Counted from the first letter of the stretch, positions 1-9,496 are shown. The stretch: DNA of 64,000 nt from Cellulomonas humilata (GCF_013359775.1 NZ_JABMCI010000043.1:1-64000); one strand, 5' to 3'. The notes: generated by a model not told the origin, from the sequence alone. Numbers and translations are program-made.

Positions 1-2
1 CC

Positions 3-1061
3 TCCCGCCCGGCAACGGGCCGGCCGCCCGCACGGCCCGCCGGCACCCGCCCGCAGGCCGCGCCGACCCGGCCGAGCACCCCCGCCGCACCGCCGCAGCC
101 TCCCGGGGGGCACCGCAGCCGGAAGCCGCTCATCGGGCTCGTCGCGGCACTGCTGGTGGTGGCAGTCGTCGCGTGGCCGATCGGTCTCGCGGTCTGGGCC
201 AACGGCAAGGTCCAGCACACCCCGGCGCTCAGCGGCGCGGCGAACACCCCGGGCACCACCTACCTGCTGACGGGCTCGGACTCGCGGGCGGACGGAGCGG
301 TCGGCGAGGACGGCACCGAGGGCGCGCGGACCGACACGATCCTGCTGCTGCACGTGCCCGACAGCGGTCCGACCGCGCTGATCTCGCTCCCGCGGGACAC
401 CTACGTGGACATCCCCGGGCACGACCCGTCGAAGCTCAACGCCGCCTTCTCCTGGGGCGGGGCACCGCTGCTGGTGCAGACGGTCGAGGGCCTCACGGGC
501 CTCACGGTGGATCACTACGCCGAGATCGGCATGGCCGGCGTGGAGCAGATCGTCGACGCGGTCGGCGGCGTGAACCTCTGCCACGACGCCAACGTGAACG
601 ACCCCGACTCGGGCATGGTCTGGGTGGCCGGCTGCCACGACGTCGCCGGCGAGCAGGCGCTCGCGTTCGCCCGCATGCGCAAGGCGGACCCCACGGGCGA
701 CGTCGGCCGCGCCGAGCGTCAGCGCCAGCTCATCGGCGCCGTGATGGGCAAGGTCAAGCCGAGCCAGCTGCTGTTCCGCCCGACCCAGCAGGTGGCGCTC
801 ATCGACGCCGGGACGCAGGCCCTGACCGTGAGCGACGAGACCGGCATCGTCGACATGGGCAGGCTGGCGCTCGCGTTCCGGGCAGCCAACGGCGCCGACG
901 GCATCACCGGCACCCCGCCCATCGCCAGCATCGACTACCGGCCCGGCGGCAACGTCGGCTCGACCGTCCTGCTCGACCCTGACCTCGCGCCCGCGTTCTG
1001 GGTGGCCATCGCGGACGGGTCCCTGCCTGCCGGTCCGGTCGGCGGGATGCCCGGGGCCTGA
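3..1061 (+). CDS. LytR-CpsA-Psr (LCP) family cell-wall glycopolymer ligase, 5' end cut by window
   Basis: LCP proteins are membrane-anchored phosphotransferases that attach glycopolymers such as teichoic acid or arabinogalactan to peptidoglycan. The open frame runs without a stop to the window edge, so the true start lies upstream. The first 40 or so visible residues are Pro/Ala/Arg-rich and look cytoplasmic. A single hydrophobic helix follows (GLVAALLVVAVVAWPIGLAV), then the LCP domain outside the membrane. Visible family motifs are GSDSR, the SLPRDTYVDIP loop with its conserved Arg, KLNAAF, and FARMRK ahead of a GRAERQRQ helix. An internal GTG at 156 falls inside the helix and is an unlikely start. 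The stop lies 4 bp from the convergent acyltransferase stop, and the two form a small 7-bp hairpin. The family is certain; the substrate is not. Confidence 0.9.
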   Translation, partial: SRPATGRPPARPAGTRPQAAPTRPSTPAAPPQPPGGHRSRKPLIGLVAALLVVAVVAWPIGLAVWANGKVQHTPALSGAANTPGTTYLLTGSDSRADGAVGEDGTEGARTDTILLLHVPDSGPTALISLPRDTYVDIPGHDPSKLNAAFSWGGAPLLVQTVEGLTGLTVDHYAEIGMAGVEQIVDAVGGVNLCHDANVNDPDSGMVWVAGCHDVAGEQALAFARMRKADPTGDVGRAERQRQLIGAVMGKVKPSQLLFRPTQQVALIDAGTQALTVSDETGIVDMGRLALAFRAANGADGITGTPPIASIDYRPGGNVGSTVLLDPDLAPAFWVAIADGSLPAGPVGGMPGA

Positions 1062-1065
1062 GCCC

Positions 1066-2193
1066 TCAGGCCATCGCCTCCACCAACCGGGGGCCGCGCA
1101 TCACGCGGTCGAGCACGGCAGCGCGCGGTCGCTCCAGGGCGGCGAGGGTCGCGCTGCGGAGCCGGGGGCCCAGCGGGACCTCGACGTACCGGTGCACCAC
1201 CCACGCCAGGGCGGTCACCACCCCGAGCGCCGCCGCGAGGGCGACCGCCGCGGGCACGTGGTCGGCGAGCAGCCGGATCACCGCCAGCCCCCAGTACTCG
1301 TGCACCAGGTACAGCGGGTAGGTGAGCGTGCCGAGCACGACGAGACGGCGGTGCTGCCAGCGGCTCACCCGCGTGAGCACGACGACCGCGACGAGCGCGA
1401 CGCACCCGATCACCGCGAGGCCGAGCAGCGCGGTCGAGGGCGTGTACCCGGTGGTCCGTCCGAGCACGGCCGCGCGGGACGGGACGACGAGGGCGACCGC
1501 GAGCGCGGTGTTCACGGCGACCGCGGCCCACGGCAGCACGCGGCGACGGGCGGACTCGCGGTCGCCGACCAGCACGTACAGCGCCATCCCGGCGGCGAAC
1601 AGCGGGGCGTAGTCGGCGATGAGCAGCGCGGCGAGACCGTCGGCCCCGGCGCGCTCGGCGAGCAGGGCGACCCACGGCCAGGCCAGTGCGACACCGACGA
1701 CGCGGCGGCGGGTGATCCCGACCAGAGAGAGCACGCCGAGCAGCAGGTAGAACCGCAGCTCGGTCCAGAGAGTCCAGTAGACGCCGTCCACGTGCTCCAC
1801 GCCGAGGGCCGGCTGCAGCATCGTGAGGTTCACCAGCACCTGGTGCGGGGTGACGTGCTTGCCCTCCGGCCAGACCAGCAGCAGCAGGGCGCCCGTCGCC
1901 AGAACCGCCACCCAGTACGCCGGGTAGAGCCGGGCGACGCGCGACGCGACCACCTGCGCCGTCGGACGACCCCACGCCGTCATGAGGATGACGAAGCCGC
2001 TGATCACGAAGAACAGCTCCGGCCCGAGCGAGCCGTAGCCCGTCCACCGGCCGATGCCGCCGAGCCGGTCGGCCTGCCCCTCCCCCCACGCCGAGCTGGT
2101 GCGCGCCGTGAAGTGATAGAGCACCACGGCAGCAGCCGCGAGGAACCGGAGGGCGTCGAGCGCGGCGAGCCGCGGGCGGGGCGCAGAGGTCAT
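1066..2193 (-). CDS. Acyltransferase 3 family integral membrane protein
   Basis: A 375-residue polytopic membrane protein of the acyltransferase 3 (OafA/YrhL-like) family, which O-acylates cell-surface polysaccharides or lipids. The N-terminus shows the hallmark LDALRFLAAAAVVLYHF, where the His is the conserved catalytic candidate, followed by ELFFVISGFVI and about ten hydrophobic segments. I chose the ATG at 2193 (MTSAPRPR) over a start 12 codons upstream. A TAGCGT -10 hexamer sits 7 nt before this ATG, so the message is probably leaderless, and the family alignment starts here. The gene is downstream of purE on the same strand with its own promoter. The acyl acceptor is unknown. Confidence 0.88.
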   Translation of the reverse strand: MTSAPRPRLAALDALRFLAAAAVVLYHFTARTSSAWGEGQADRLGGIGRWTGYGSLGPELFFVISGFVILMTAWGRPTAQVVASRVARLYPAYWVAVLATGALLLLVWPEGKHVTPHQVLVNLTMLQPALGVEHVDGVYWTLWTELRFYLLLGVLSLVGITRRRVVGVALAWPWVALLAERAGADGLAALLIADYAPLFAAGMALYVLVGDRESARRRVLPWAAVAVNTALAVALVVPSRAAVLGRTTGYTPSTALLGLAVIGCVALVAVVVLTRVSRWQHRRLVVLGTLTYPLYLVHEYWGLAVIRLLADHVPAAVALAAALGVVTALAWVVHRYVEVPLGPRLRSATLAALERPRAAVLDRVMRGPRLVEAMA

Positions 2194-2264
2194 CCGCTCG
2201 ACGCTAGGCAGCCCGGGCCGGGCCCGCACGCCGAGCGGGGGCTCCGCACGGACCCTTCACACGG

Positions 2265-2804
2265 TCAGACGCTGAAGCCCACGCTCGGCCGGGAGGTCGT
2301 CTGGGACCGCAGCCGCTCGCCCTTCCCGTCGGCCTGGCCCTCGAGGTCCTTCTGGAACGCGGCCATCGCGGCGCGCAGGCGCGTGGACTGCTCTCCCTCC
2401 CCCGAGGCCAGGATGCGGACCGCGAGCAGGCCCGCGTTCCGCGCACCGCCGATGGAGACGGTCGCCACGGGCACGCCCGCGGGCATCTGCACGATGGACA
2501 GCAGGGAGTCCATGCCGTCGAGGTAGGCCAGCGGCACGGGCACCCCCACGACGGGCAGCGTGGTCACGGCGGCCAGCATGCCGGGCAGGTGGGCCGCTCC
2601 CCCCGCACCGGCGATCACCACGCGCAGGCCGCGGTCCGCGGCGGTGCGGCCGTACGCGATCATCTTCTCCGGCTGACGGTGCGCGGAGACGACGTCGATC
2701 TCGACCGGCACGTCGAACTCGGCGAGCGCCTCCGAGGCGGCCTTCATCACGGGCCAGTCCGAGTCGGAGCCCATGACGATCCCCACCAGGGCCTGCGCTG
2801 CCAT
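2265..2804 (-). CDS. purE: N5-carboxyaminoimidazole ribonucleotide mutase PurE
   Basis: Class I PurE (179 aa) moves the carboxyl group of N5-CAIR to give CAIR in de novo purine synthesis, in the cytoplasm. Signature segments are [13 protein letters not shown], the SAHRQP loop with the catalytic His, [12 protein letters not shown] and GVPVPL. The length is normal for the family, with a short basic tail. The ATG at 2804 is preferred over the GTG one codon upstream because a GGAG Shine-Dalgarno lies 6 nt before it. It follows purK on the same strand after about 90 bp, and the two act in successive steps. Confidence 0.96.
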   Translation of the reverse strand: MAAQALVGIVMGSDSDWPVMKAASEALAEFDVPVEIDVVSAHRQPEKMIAYGRTAADRGLRVVIAGAGGAAHLPGMLAAVTTLPVVGVPVPLAYLDGMDSLLSIVQMPAGVPVATVSIGGARNAGLLAVRILASGEGEQSTRLRAAMAAFQKDLEGQADGKGERLRSQTTSRPSVGFSV

Positions 2805-2893
2805 CACCGTCTCCGTCCGTGCAACCGATCAGCTACGGCGACGCCGCGCGCCCATCATCACCCAGCCTGCGCGCTGCGGGTGCCCTGTTCGCG

Positions 2894-4060
2894 TCAGGCG
2901 GACGCGTCGCCCCGCAGCACGGCCGCCGCGGCGACCGCGCGGCGCCGGACGTCGTCGAGGTCGTCGCCGCTGACGTTCACGTGCCCGAGCTTGCGCCCCG
3001 CGCGCACCTCCTTGCCGTACAGGTGCACCTTCGCACCGGCGTCGAGCGTGGCGACGTCCGCGAGCGCGTCCGTGGGGTCCGGCAGCGCGCTGCCGAGCAC
3101 GTTCGCCATCACGGTCCACGGTGCGCGCGCCGACGTGTCGCCGAGGGGCAGGTCGAGCACCGCGCGCAGGTGCTGCTCGAACTGGCTGGTCACGGCACCG
3201 TCGATGGTCCAGTGGCCGGAGTTGTGGGGTCGCATGGCCAGCTCGTTGACCAGCACGCGCGGCGGTCCGCCCGCGCTGTCGGCGACCTCGAACAGCTCCA
3301 CCGCGAGGACGCCGGTGACGCCGAGTCCCGCGGCGATCCGCGTGGCCACGTCGAGGGCCTCCGCCCGCGTCGACGGATCCAAGCCCGGGGCGGGGGCGAC
3401 GACCTCGGCGCACACGCCGTCGCGCTGCACCGACTCGACCACCGGCCACGTGCGGATCTCGCCGCTGGGGCGTCGCGCCACCAGGACGGCGAGCTCGCGG
3501 GTGAACGGGACCTTCTCCTCCGCCAGGAGCGGGACACCGGTGCCGTCGGCGACCGCGGCGAACCAGTCCTCGACCTCGCCGGCGGCGCGGACCACCCGGA
3601 CACCCTTGCCGTCGTACCCGCCGCGCGACGTCTTCACCACCGCCACCCCGTCGTGCTCCGCCAGGAACGCGGCGAGGTCAGCGGCGTTCGACAGTGCCGC
3701 CCAGGCCGGGACCGGGACCCCCAGCGCCGCGAGCCGGGTGCGCATCACGATCTTGTCCTGCGCGTGCACCAGGGCGGCCGCGTCCGGGTGGACCGCGACC
3801 CCGGCCGCCTCCAGCCGGTCCAGCAGAGCGTTGGGCACGTGCTCGTGCTCGAACGTCAGGGCGTCGGCCCCGTCCGCCAGGCGCGTGATCGCGGCCTCGT
3901 CGGACGCGGACCCGACGGGGGCGTCGACCACCACCTGCGCCGCCGAGGACGTCGGGCTCTCGACCAGGACCCGCAGGTGCACCCCGAGCGCCGTCGCCGC
4001 CGGCGCCATCATGCGGGCCAGCTGGCCACCACCGACCACGGCCACCACGGGTGCTGTCAC
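2894..4060 (-). CDS. purK: N5-carboxyaminoimidazole ribonucleotide synthase PurK
   Basis: An ATP-grasp enzyme (388 aa from this start) that carboxylates AIR with bicarbonate and ATP to N5-CAIR, feeding PurE. Visible features are the N-terminal dinucleotide-like VVAVVGGGQLARMM, FEHEHVP, the ATP-grasp segments VVKTSRGGYDGKGV and EEKVPFTRELAV, and NELAMRPHNSGH near the metal/substrate site. The longer frame could begin at GTG 4072, but that codon lies inside a TAGTGT -10 hexamer (4069-4074). A transcript starting about 8 nt downstream would begin at GTG 4060, so a leaderless start there is preferred. The divergent neighbour is a GtrA gene, an arrangement also known in mycobacteria. Confidence 0.94.
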   Translation of the reverse strand: MTAPVVAVVGGGQLARMMAPAATALGVHLRVLVESPTSSAAQVVVDAPVGSASDEAAITRLADGADALTFEHEHVPNALLDRLEAAGVAVHPDAAALVHAQDKIVMRTRLAALGVPVPAWAALSNAADLAAFLAEHDGVAVVKTSRGGYDGKGVRVVRAAGEVEDWFAAVADGTGVPLLAEEKVPFTRELAVLVARRPSGEIRTWPVVESVQRDGVCAEVVAPAPGLDPSTRAEALDVATRIAAGLGVTGVLAVELFEVADSAGGPPRVLVNELAMRPHNSGHWTIDGAVTSQFEQHLRAVLDLPLGDTSARAPWTVMANVLGSALPDPTDALADVATLDAGAKVHLYGKEVRAGRKLGHVNVSGDDLDDVRRRAVAAAAVLRGDASA

Positions 4061-4189
4061 GGGCGACGACACTAGCCGAGCGCCGCAGCGCGCCGAAACG
4101 CTTCGCCCTGGCCCGCACGAGGCCCCACCCAGGCCGTCGGGCTATCCTCTCTGGACTGCCCGACACCACACCCACGCCCGAGGAGCTCC

Positions 4190-4705
4190 GTGAGCGCGCA
4201 CGACGAGCTGACCGCCAGCCCGTCCGTCCTCGCGCCCACGACTCCGCCCCTGGCCTCCACGGTCCGTGCGGCCGCCCTGCGTGCACGCGCCTACGAGCTG
4301 GCGCGGTTCCTGTCGGTGGGCGGGGTCGCGTTCGTGGTCGACCTGGGCCTGTTCAACCTCCTGCGGTTCGGCCCGGGGCAGCTGCTGGAGCACAAGCCGC
4401 TCACCGCGAAGATCCTCTCGGTGATCGCGGCGACGTTGGTGTCCTGGCTCGGGAACCGCCACTGGACGTTCTCCCGGCAGCGCACCGACCGCCCCACGCG
4501 CGAGCTGGTCGTGTTCACCGCCATCAACCTCGTCTGCGCGGTGGTGCCGGTGCTCACGCTGGCGTTCTCGCACTACGCGCGCGCCCTGACCACCCCGCTG
4601 GCGGACAACGTGGCGACCGTGATCGGCATCGCGATCGGCACCGCGATGCGCTACGTCGCCTACAAGCGCTGGGTGTTCACGGGGTCCACCCGACCGACGG
4701 CCTGA
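4190..4705 (+). CDS. GtrA family membrane protein (putative polyprenyl-phosphate-sugar flippase)
   Basis: A 171-residue protein with a polar N-terminal extension of about 35 residues and four hydrophobic segments typical of GtrA/DPMS_TM proteins, which are thought to flip polyprenyl-phosphate-linked sugars for cell-envelope glycosylation. Diagnostic residues are RFLSVGGVAFVVD at the first helix, SWLGNRHWTFSR between helices 2 and 3, and RYVAYKRWVF at the end. The GTG start is preceded by a GAGGAG ribosome-binding site at about 4181, with TATCCT upstream as a possible -10. It is divergent from purK, which matches the actinobacterial synteny. The sugar carried is unknown. Confidence 0.9.
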   Translation: MSAHDELTASPSVLAPTTPPLASTVRAAALRARAYELARFLSVGGVAFVVDLGLFNLLRFGPGQLLEHKPLTAKILSVIAATLVSWLGNRHWTFSRQRTDRPTRELVVFTAINLVCAVVPVLTLAFSHYARALTTPLADNVATVIGIAIGTAMRYVAYKRWVFTGSTRPTA

Positions 4706-4708
4706 GCG

Positions 4709-5905
4709 TCAGGGCACGTCCGCCTGCACGATCACCGCGTCACCCGACGCGGTGACGTCGCCGTCGGTCGCCGGCACGAACGCCGACTGCCCACGGGTGA
4801 GCAGGAACGAGCCGTCGTTCTGGGTCGAGACCTCGGCCTCGCCCTCGATGCACACCACGACCCGCGGGCCGCGGCCGGGGATCCGGATGGGACCCTCGTC
4901 GGTCAGGCGCGTCACCGACAGCTCGAAGTCGTCCACGGGCGCGTAGAAGATCCGCGTCGAGGTGAACACCCGCTCAGGGGCGATCCGGATGGGCGGGGCG
5001 GCCACGCAGTCCACGTTCCGCAGCAGCTCGTCGACGTCCACGTGCTTGCGGGTCAGTCCCGCGCGGAGCACGTTGTCGGAGTTGGCCATGATCTCGACGC
5101 CGACCCCGCGCAGGTACGCGTGCACCGCGCCGGCCGGGACGAACAGCGCCTCGCCCGGCCGCAGCGTGACGGGGTTGAGCAGGACGGACGTCACGGCGCC
5201 GGGGTCCCCCGGATAGGCGGCTGCGAGGCGGATGACCGTGCGGTCGGTGCGCGGCGACGGGGAGCCCTCGGTCAGCCGGCGCGCGCAGGCGTCGACGAAC
5301 TTGGCCACGTCGTCCGCGCCCGGCCGGGTGTCCGGCAGCAGGAGCCACTCGAACGCCTGGCGGACGCCGGTCGAGGTGGGGTCGCTGACCAGCAGGGAGT
5401 GCAGGTCCGCAGCGAGGGGGGCGTCGAGGTCAGCCAACAGCTCCGCCGCGCGCCGGGGCGCGCGGAACCCCACCATCGCGTCGAACCGGGTCAGCGCGTA
5501 CAGGAGCTCGGGCTTGTGGTTGGTGTCCCGGTAGCTGCGCGTCGGCGCATCCACGGCGATCCCGGCGCGCTCCTCGTCGGCGAACCCGGCGCGGGCGCGC
5601 TCGATCGAGGGGTGGACCTGGAGCGAGAGCGGGGCGTCGGCGGCGATGATCTTGAGCAGGTAGGGCAGCTGGGAGCCGAACCGCGAGCCGACGTCCCCGC
5701 CCAGGTGACGGGCCGGGTCGGACGCGATCAGCCGGTCGAGCGAGATCGGTCCGTCCTCGGTCTCGACGATCGAGGGGGCGCTGGCGTGGGCGCCGAACCA
5801 CGCCTCAGCGACCGGGCGGCCGTCCGGCACCAGTGCGAGCACGTCCTGGATCGCGGTGGTCGATCCCCACGCGTAGCTCTGCGTGGCGGGCGTGATCCGG
5901 TACAC
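4709..5905 (-). CDS. manA: Mannose-6-phosphate isomerase (type I)
   Basis: A zinc enzyme interconverting fructose-6-phosphate and mannose-6-phosphate, supplying GDP-mannose for glycans. It is 398 aa, a normal type I length. Zinc-site motifs are SLQVHPS (residues 94-100), NHKPE (about 129-133) and VPAGAVHAY (His near 264). The N-terminal ITPATQSYAWGS is also typical. The GTG start is supported by an AGGAGAG Shine-Dalgarno and a TAACCT hexamer upstream. The stop is 4 bp from that of the convergent GtrA gene. Placement beside envelope genes fits mannosylated wall components, though that link is inference. Confidence 0.95.
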   Translation of the reverse strand: MYRITPATQSYAWGSTTAIQDVLALVPDGRPVAEAWFGAHASAPSIVETEDGPISLDRLIASDPARHLGGDVGSRFGSQLPYLLKIIAADAPLSLQVHPSIERARAGFADEERAGIAVDAPTRSYRDTNHKPELLYALTRFDAMVGFRAPRRAAELLADLDAPLAADLHSLLVSDPTSTGVRQAFEWLLLPDTRPGADDVAKFVDACARRLTEGSPSPRTDRTVIRLAAAYPGDPGAVTSVLLNPVTLRPGEALFVPAGAVHAYLRGVGVEIMANSDNVLRAGLTRKHVDVDELLRNVDCVAAPPIRIAPERVFTSTRIFYAPVDDFELSVTRLTDEGPIRIPGRGPRVVVCIEGEAEVSTQNDGSFLLTRGQSAFVPATDGDVTASGDAVIVQADVP

Positions 5906-6010
5906 GGCGGTGCTCTCCTGCGGGTGCTCGGTGGTCAGGTTGGCGTCCCAGGTTACTTGGCCGCCCGCCTCGGCCGGCGCGGTCCGCCGGGTGAGACCTG
6001 GACATGTCGG

Positions 6011-7333
6011 TCAGCGTCGGCGCCGGTCCGGCCGGGCGGAGACGACGGCGCCCAGCGGCAGCACCACGTCCGGGCGCAGGGACGCGGGGACGCCGGACAG
6101 GAACAGGGCGAAGACGGCGGGCCGGCGCTGGGCGAGCTCGAGGCGGCCGCCGTCCGCGGAGGCCAGGTCGCGGGCCAGGGCCAGGCCGAGGCCGGTGCCC
6201 CTGCCCGAGGTCACCTCGCGCTCGAAGATGCGCGGCGCGAGGTCGTCCGGCACGCCGGCGCCCTCGTCGGCGACCTCGACCACCACCGCACCCGACGGTC
6301 CGCTGGGGCGCGACCGGACCGTCGTGGTGCCGGCGCCGTGCTTCAGCGAGTTCTCGACGAGCGTGGCGATCACCTGCGCGAGCGCACCGGGCGTGGCGAG
6401 CACCTGGGTGGCGGGGTCCACCTCGACGACGAGCCGCCGGCCCACCGCCTGGAACGTCGGCTGCCACTCCTCCTCCTGCTGGTGCACCACCTCGAGCAGC
6501 CGGAGCGCCTCGGTGGTGCCGCCCGCGACCCGGCGCGAGCTGGCGAGGAGGTCGTCGACCACCCGGACGAGGCGCTCGACCTGCTCGAGCGAGATGCGCG
6601 CCTCCTCGCCCACGGTCGGGTCGTCGGTGGCGAGCATGATCTCCTCGAGCCGCATCGACAGCGCGGTCAGTGGCGTGCGCAGCTGGTGGGAGGCGTCGGA
6701 GGCGAACTGTCTTTCGGCCGCCAGCCGGCCGGCCATCCGGTCGGCGCTCCGCGCCAGCTCGGCGGCGACCAGGTCGATCTCCTCGACCCCGGAGGGTTCC
6801 AGGCGCGGACGCACCTGTCCCGCGCCCAGCTGCTCGGCCGAGGCGGCCAGGTAGACGAGCGGAGCCGTCAGACGGTTGGCCTGCCAGATGGCCATGGCGA
6901 TGCCCGCGGCGAACGCGACGACGGCGGCCACGACGACGAGCGCGATGACCCGCGCGCTGAGCCAGAACACGTCCCACCACGACACGTACAGCAGGACGGT
7001 GGCGCCCGTGTCGGAGTCCACCTTCACCGACAGGCTGCGGCCCTGGATGCGGTCACCCGCCCGGTACACCTCGCCGTCCGGCGCCTGCACGACCACGGAC
7101 GCCGGGATGTCGCCCGGCCCGCCCGCGGCGTTCTCGAACATCCGGTTGGTCAGCGGGATGTCCTGCTCGAGCCGGAAGTCGACCGCGCGGGCGGTGTCGG
7201 CCGCACGCGACTGGAGCGCCTGCATCTCGTTCTCGCGGACCAGCTGCGCGCCCAGGAAGGCCAGGGGGAAGCCGAGCAGGACCACCGCGACGGTCACCGC
7301 CGCGATCGTCGCCTGCAGGACGCGACGACGCAA
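6011..7333 (-). CDS. HAMP-containing sensor histidine kinase, partner of the adjacent OmpR-type regulator
   Basis: A 440-residue sensor. TM1 is at about residues 8-30 and a small extracellular domain covers about 31-120. TM2 lies at about 125-150, then HAMP, the dimerisation/phosphoacceptor helix with SHQLRTPLTALS (His216), and an HATPase domain (VENSLKHG, DEGAGVP, GTGLGLALA). The start appears to be TTG, 3 bp after the upstream regulator's stop. No better ATG or GTG precedes TM1, and translational coupling to the regulator would explain a weak start. The cognate regulator is the gene directly upstream. The signal is unknown, because the sensor loop has no recognisable domain. Confidence 0.9.
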   Translation of the reverse strand: MRRRVLQATIAAVTVAVVLLGFPLAFLGAQLVRENEMQALQSRAADTARAVDFRLEQDIPLTNRMFENAAGGPGDIPASVVVQAPDGEVYRAGDRIQGRSLSVKVDSDTGATVLLYVSWWDVFWLSARVIALVVVAAVVAFAAGIAMAIWQANRLTAPLVYLAASAEQLGAGQVRPRLEPSGVEEIDLVAAELARSADRMAGRLAAERQFASDASHQLRTPLTALSMRLEEIMLATDDPTVGEEARISLEQVERLVRVVDDLLASSRRVAGGTTEALRLLEVVHQQEEEWQPTFQAVGRRLVVEVDPATQVLATPGALAQVIATLVENSLKHGAGTTTVRSRPSGPSGAVVVEVADEGAGVPDDLAPRIFEREVTSGRGTGLGLALARDLASADGGRLELAQRRPAVFALFLSGVPASLRPDVVLPLGAVVSARPDRRRR

Positions 7334-7336
7334 AGC

Positions 7337-8038
7337 TCAGGCCCGCTCGGACGCGCCCGCGCCGCCGGTCTCGAAACGGAAGCCCATGCCGCGCACCGTG
7401 GTCACGTAGCGCGGGGCGTTGGCGTCGTCGCCGAGCTTGCGGCGCAGCCAGGAGACGTGCATGTCCAACGTCTTGGTCGAGCCGGTCGGGTCCGAGCCCC
7501 AGACCTCGCGCATGAGCGTCTCGCGCGCCACGACCGTGCCGGCGGCGCCGACGAGCACGCGCAGCAGGTCGAACTCCTTGGCGGTGAGGTGCAGCTCCCG
7601 CTCGCCCTGGAACGCGCGGTGGGCGGCGACGTCGACGCGCACGTTCTGCGCGTGCAGCTCGTCCTCGTCCGCCGGGTCACCCACGCTGCGGCGCAGCAGG
7701 GCGCGGACCCGGGCGAGCAGCTCGGCCAGTCGGAACGGCTTGGTGACGTAGTCGTCGGCGCCCGCGTCGAGGCCGACCACGAGGTCCACCTCGTCGGCCC
7801 GGGCGGTGAGCACGAGCAGCGGGGTGGTCAGGCCGAGGTTCCGGATGGCGCGGGCCACGTCGAGCCCGTCCATGTCCGGCAGCCCGAGGTCCAGGACCAC
7901 CAGGTCAGCCGCGGCGGCCCCGTCGATCGCACCTTGACCGGTGCCTTGCACGCGCACGTCGTAACCTTCACGCCCGAGGGCGCGGGCCAAAGGCTCGGCA
8001 ATCGCGGGATCGTCCTCGGCCAGCAGCACCTGGGTCAT
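7337..8038 (-). CDS. OmpR/PhoB-family response regulator
   Basis: A 233-residue DNA-binding regulator with an N-terminal receiver domain (acidic pocket AEDD, phosphoacceptor Asp50 in VVLDLGLPDMDG, DDYVTKPF with the conserved Lys) and a C-terminal winged helix (LTAKEFDLLRVL, then LDMHVSWLRRKLGD and TVRGMGFRFE). It is paired with the kinase that follows 3 bp downstream. A TAGCAT hexamer lies 6 nt before the ATG, so the operon message is probably leaderless. It is divergent from a second, NarL-type system across about 150 bp. Confidence 0.94.
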   Translation of the reverse strand: MTQVLLAEDDPAIAEPLARALGREGYDVRVQGTGQGAIDGAAAADLVVLDLGLPDMDGLDVARAIRNLGLTTPLLVLTARADEVDLVVGLDAGADDYVTKPFRLAELLARVRALLRRSVGDPADEDELHAQNVRVDVAAHRAFQGERELHLTAKEFDLLRVLVGAAGTVVARETLMREVWGSDPTGSTKTLDMHVSWLRRKLGDDANAPRYVTTVRGMGFRFETGGAGASERA

Positions 8039-8191
8039 TTGCCCATGCTAGGTCATGGGACGGTCTTGACCACCAGCGGGGCGCGCCCAGATGTTCGCGT
8101 GAACCGTCTGCCCCCGGGGACGGACGGCGGGCGGGTCCCGGTCGTCCTGCAGGGGCACGACGATCGGAGCCCTCACGCCTACCCTCGGGGG

Positions 8192-9496
8192 GTGACGAGA
8201 TGGGAACGCCTGCTGCGGTGGGAGGAGGCGCACCGGTTCGCGGTCGACGCCACCGGCACCGGGTTCCTGCTGCTGGTGATGGTCGCGACGTCGACGGACA
8301 TCGCCAGCTCGACGAGCAACGCGATGCGCACCTTCGCGTCGCCGCTGATCGCGATCGCGATCGTCACCCCGCTCGCCTGGCGCCGCGTGCGACCCGCCGC
8401 GTCCGCCGCGGCCGTGTACACCGTGGGGCTGCTCCAGCTCGCGTTCTGGACGCCCCTGGTGCTGCCTGCCGACATCGCCGTGCTGGTCGCGCTCTACTCC
8501 GTCACGGTGCACGGTCCCCGGTGGGCGCACCGGGTGGCGATCGTCGGTGCGCTCGTCGGCTCGGTCCTGCTGGGCGTCGTGATGAACGGGTGGTACGGCG
8601 CCGCCGCGGTGTCGACGGCCGTCTTCGCCGGCGTGGTCGCCCTGTCGGTGTGGGCGTTCGGCCTGGTCCGGCGCTCCCGGCGAGAGACCATCGCGGCCCT
8701 CGTGGACCGCGCGCGGCAGCTGGAGGTCGAGCGCGACCAGCAGTCGCAGATCGCCACCGCGGCGGAGCGCGCCCGGATCGCCCGGGAGATGCACGACATC
8801 GTGGCGCACTCGCTGACCGTGATGATCGCCCAGGCCGACGGAGGCCGGTACGCCGCGGACGCCGACCCCGGCGCCGCGACCCGGGCGCTGGGCACGATCG
8901 CCGAGACGGGCCGCGCCGCACTCACGGACATGCGGCGGCTGCTCGGCGTCCTGCGCGGCAGCGGGGACCGCGAACCAGGCGCGGAGCTGCCCGGGCCGGG
9001 TGGACTCGGCCACGGCGCGGTCCCGGGGTTCGCACCGCAGCCTGCCGAGTCGGACATCGGCGCCCTGGTCGACCAGCTCCGCGCCAGCGGTCTGCGCGCG
9101 TCGCTCGTGCGCATGGGTGAGCCCCGCAACCTCCCGCCCGGCGCTGGGCTGACCGTGTTCCGGATCGCGCAGGAGGCGCTGACCAACGTGCTCAAGCACG
9201 CCGGGCCCGATCCCCTGGTCACGGTGCTGGTGCAGTGGCTCCCCGACGCGATCGTGCTCGAGGTCACCGACGACGGCCGCGGCGCCTCCGCCGACTCCGA
9301 CGGGCTGGGGCAGGGTCTGCTCGGCATGCGCGAGCGCACCACGATGTTCGGGGGGACGGTTGCCGCCGGACCCCGTCCGGGCGGCGGGTTCCGGGTCCGC
9401 GCCCAGCTGCCCACCCCCGGGGACGGCCCTGCCGGCCGCGCCCCCACCGACGAGAGGAACTCCGTGATCCACACCCAGGACGAGGCCACCCGATGA
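8192..9496 (+). CDS. NarL/DesK-type sensor histidine kinase (HisKA_3)
   Basis: A 434-residue sensor with about five N-terminal membrane helices and no sizeable extracellular domain. A coiled linker follows, then HisKA_3 with AREMHDIVAHSL (His201) and an HATPase domain (EALTNVLKHAG, VTDDGRGA, GLLGMRERTTMFGG). Actinobacterial kinases of this shape often sense envelope stress or antibiotics; that is family knowledge, not shown here. The frame is open far upstream, but membrane topology and a TACCCT hexamer 6 nt before GTG 8192 fix a leaderless start. Its stop overlaps the regulator's ATG (ATGA). Confidence 0.92.
   Translation: MTRWERLLRWEEAHRFAVDATGTGFLLLVMVATSTDIASSTSNAMRTFASPLIAIAIVTPLAWRRVRPAASAAAVYTVGLLQLAFWTPLVLPADIAVLVALYSVTVHGPRWAHRVAIVGALVGSVLLGVVMNGWYGAAAVSTAVFAGVVALSVWAFGLVRRSRRETIAALVDRARQLEVERDQQSQIATAAERARIAREMHDIVAHSLTVMIAQADGGRYAADADPGAATRALGTIAETGRAALTDMRRLLGVLRGSGDREPGAELPGPGGLGHGAVPGFAPQPAESDIGALVDQLRASGLRASLVRMGEPRNLPPGAGLTVFRIAQEALTNVLKHAGPDPLVTVLVQWLPDAIVLEVTDDGRGASADSDGLGQGLLGMRERTTMFGGTVAAGPRPGGGFRVRAQLPTPGDGPAGRAPTDERNSVIHTQDEATR

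Noticed and set aside
1055-1072. Hairpin formed by the two convergent stop codons after the LCP gene
   Set aside because: The 7-bp stem is real but too short to claim as a terminator at this GC content.
4061-4072. GTG 4072 as the purK start
   Set aside because: The codon lies inside the probable -10 hexamer TAGTGT, so the transcript would start after it.
2819-4075. Plus-strand frame opposite purK
   Set aside because: PurK motifs are complete on the minus strand; the opposite frame is a shadow.
5042-8191. Very long open frame leading into the kinase at 8192
   Set aside because: It lies antisense to manA and to the first two-component operon, has Arg/Gly-rich composition and no domain. It is the usual high-GC shadow; only the part from 8192 is real.
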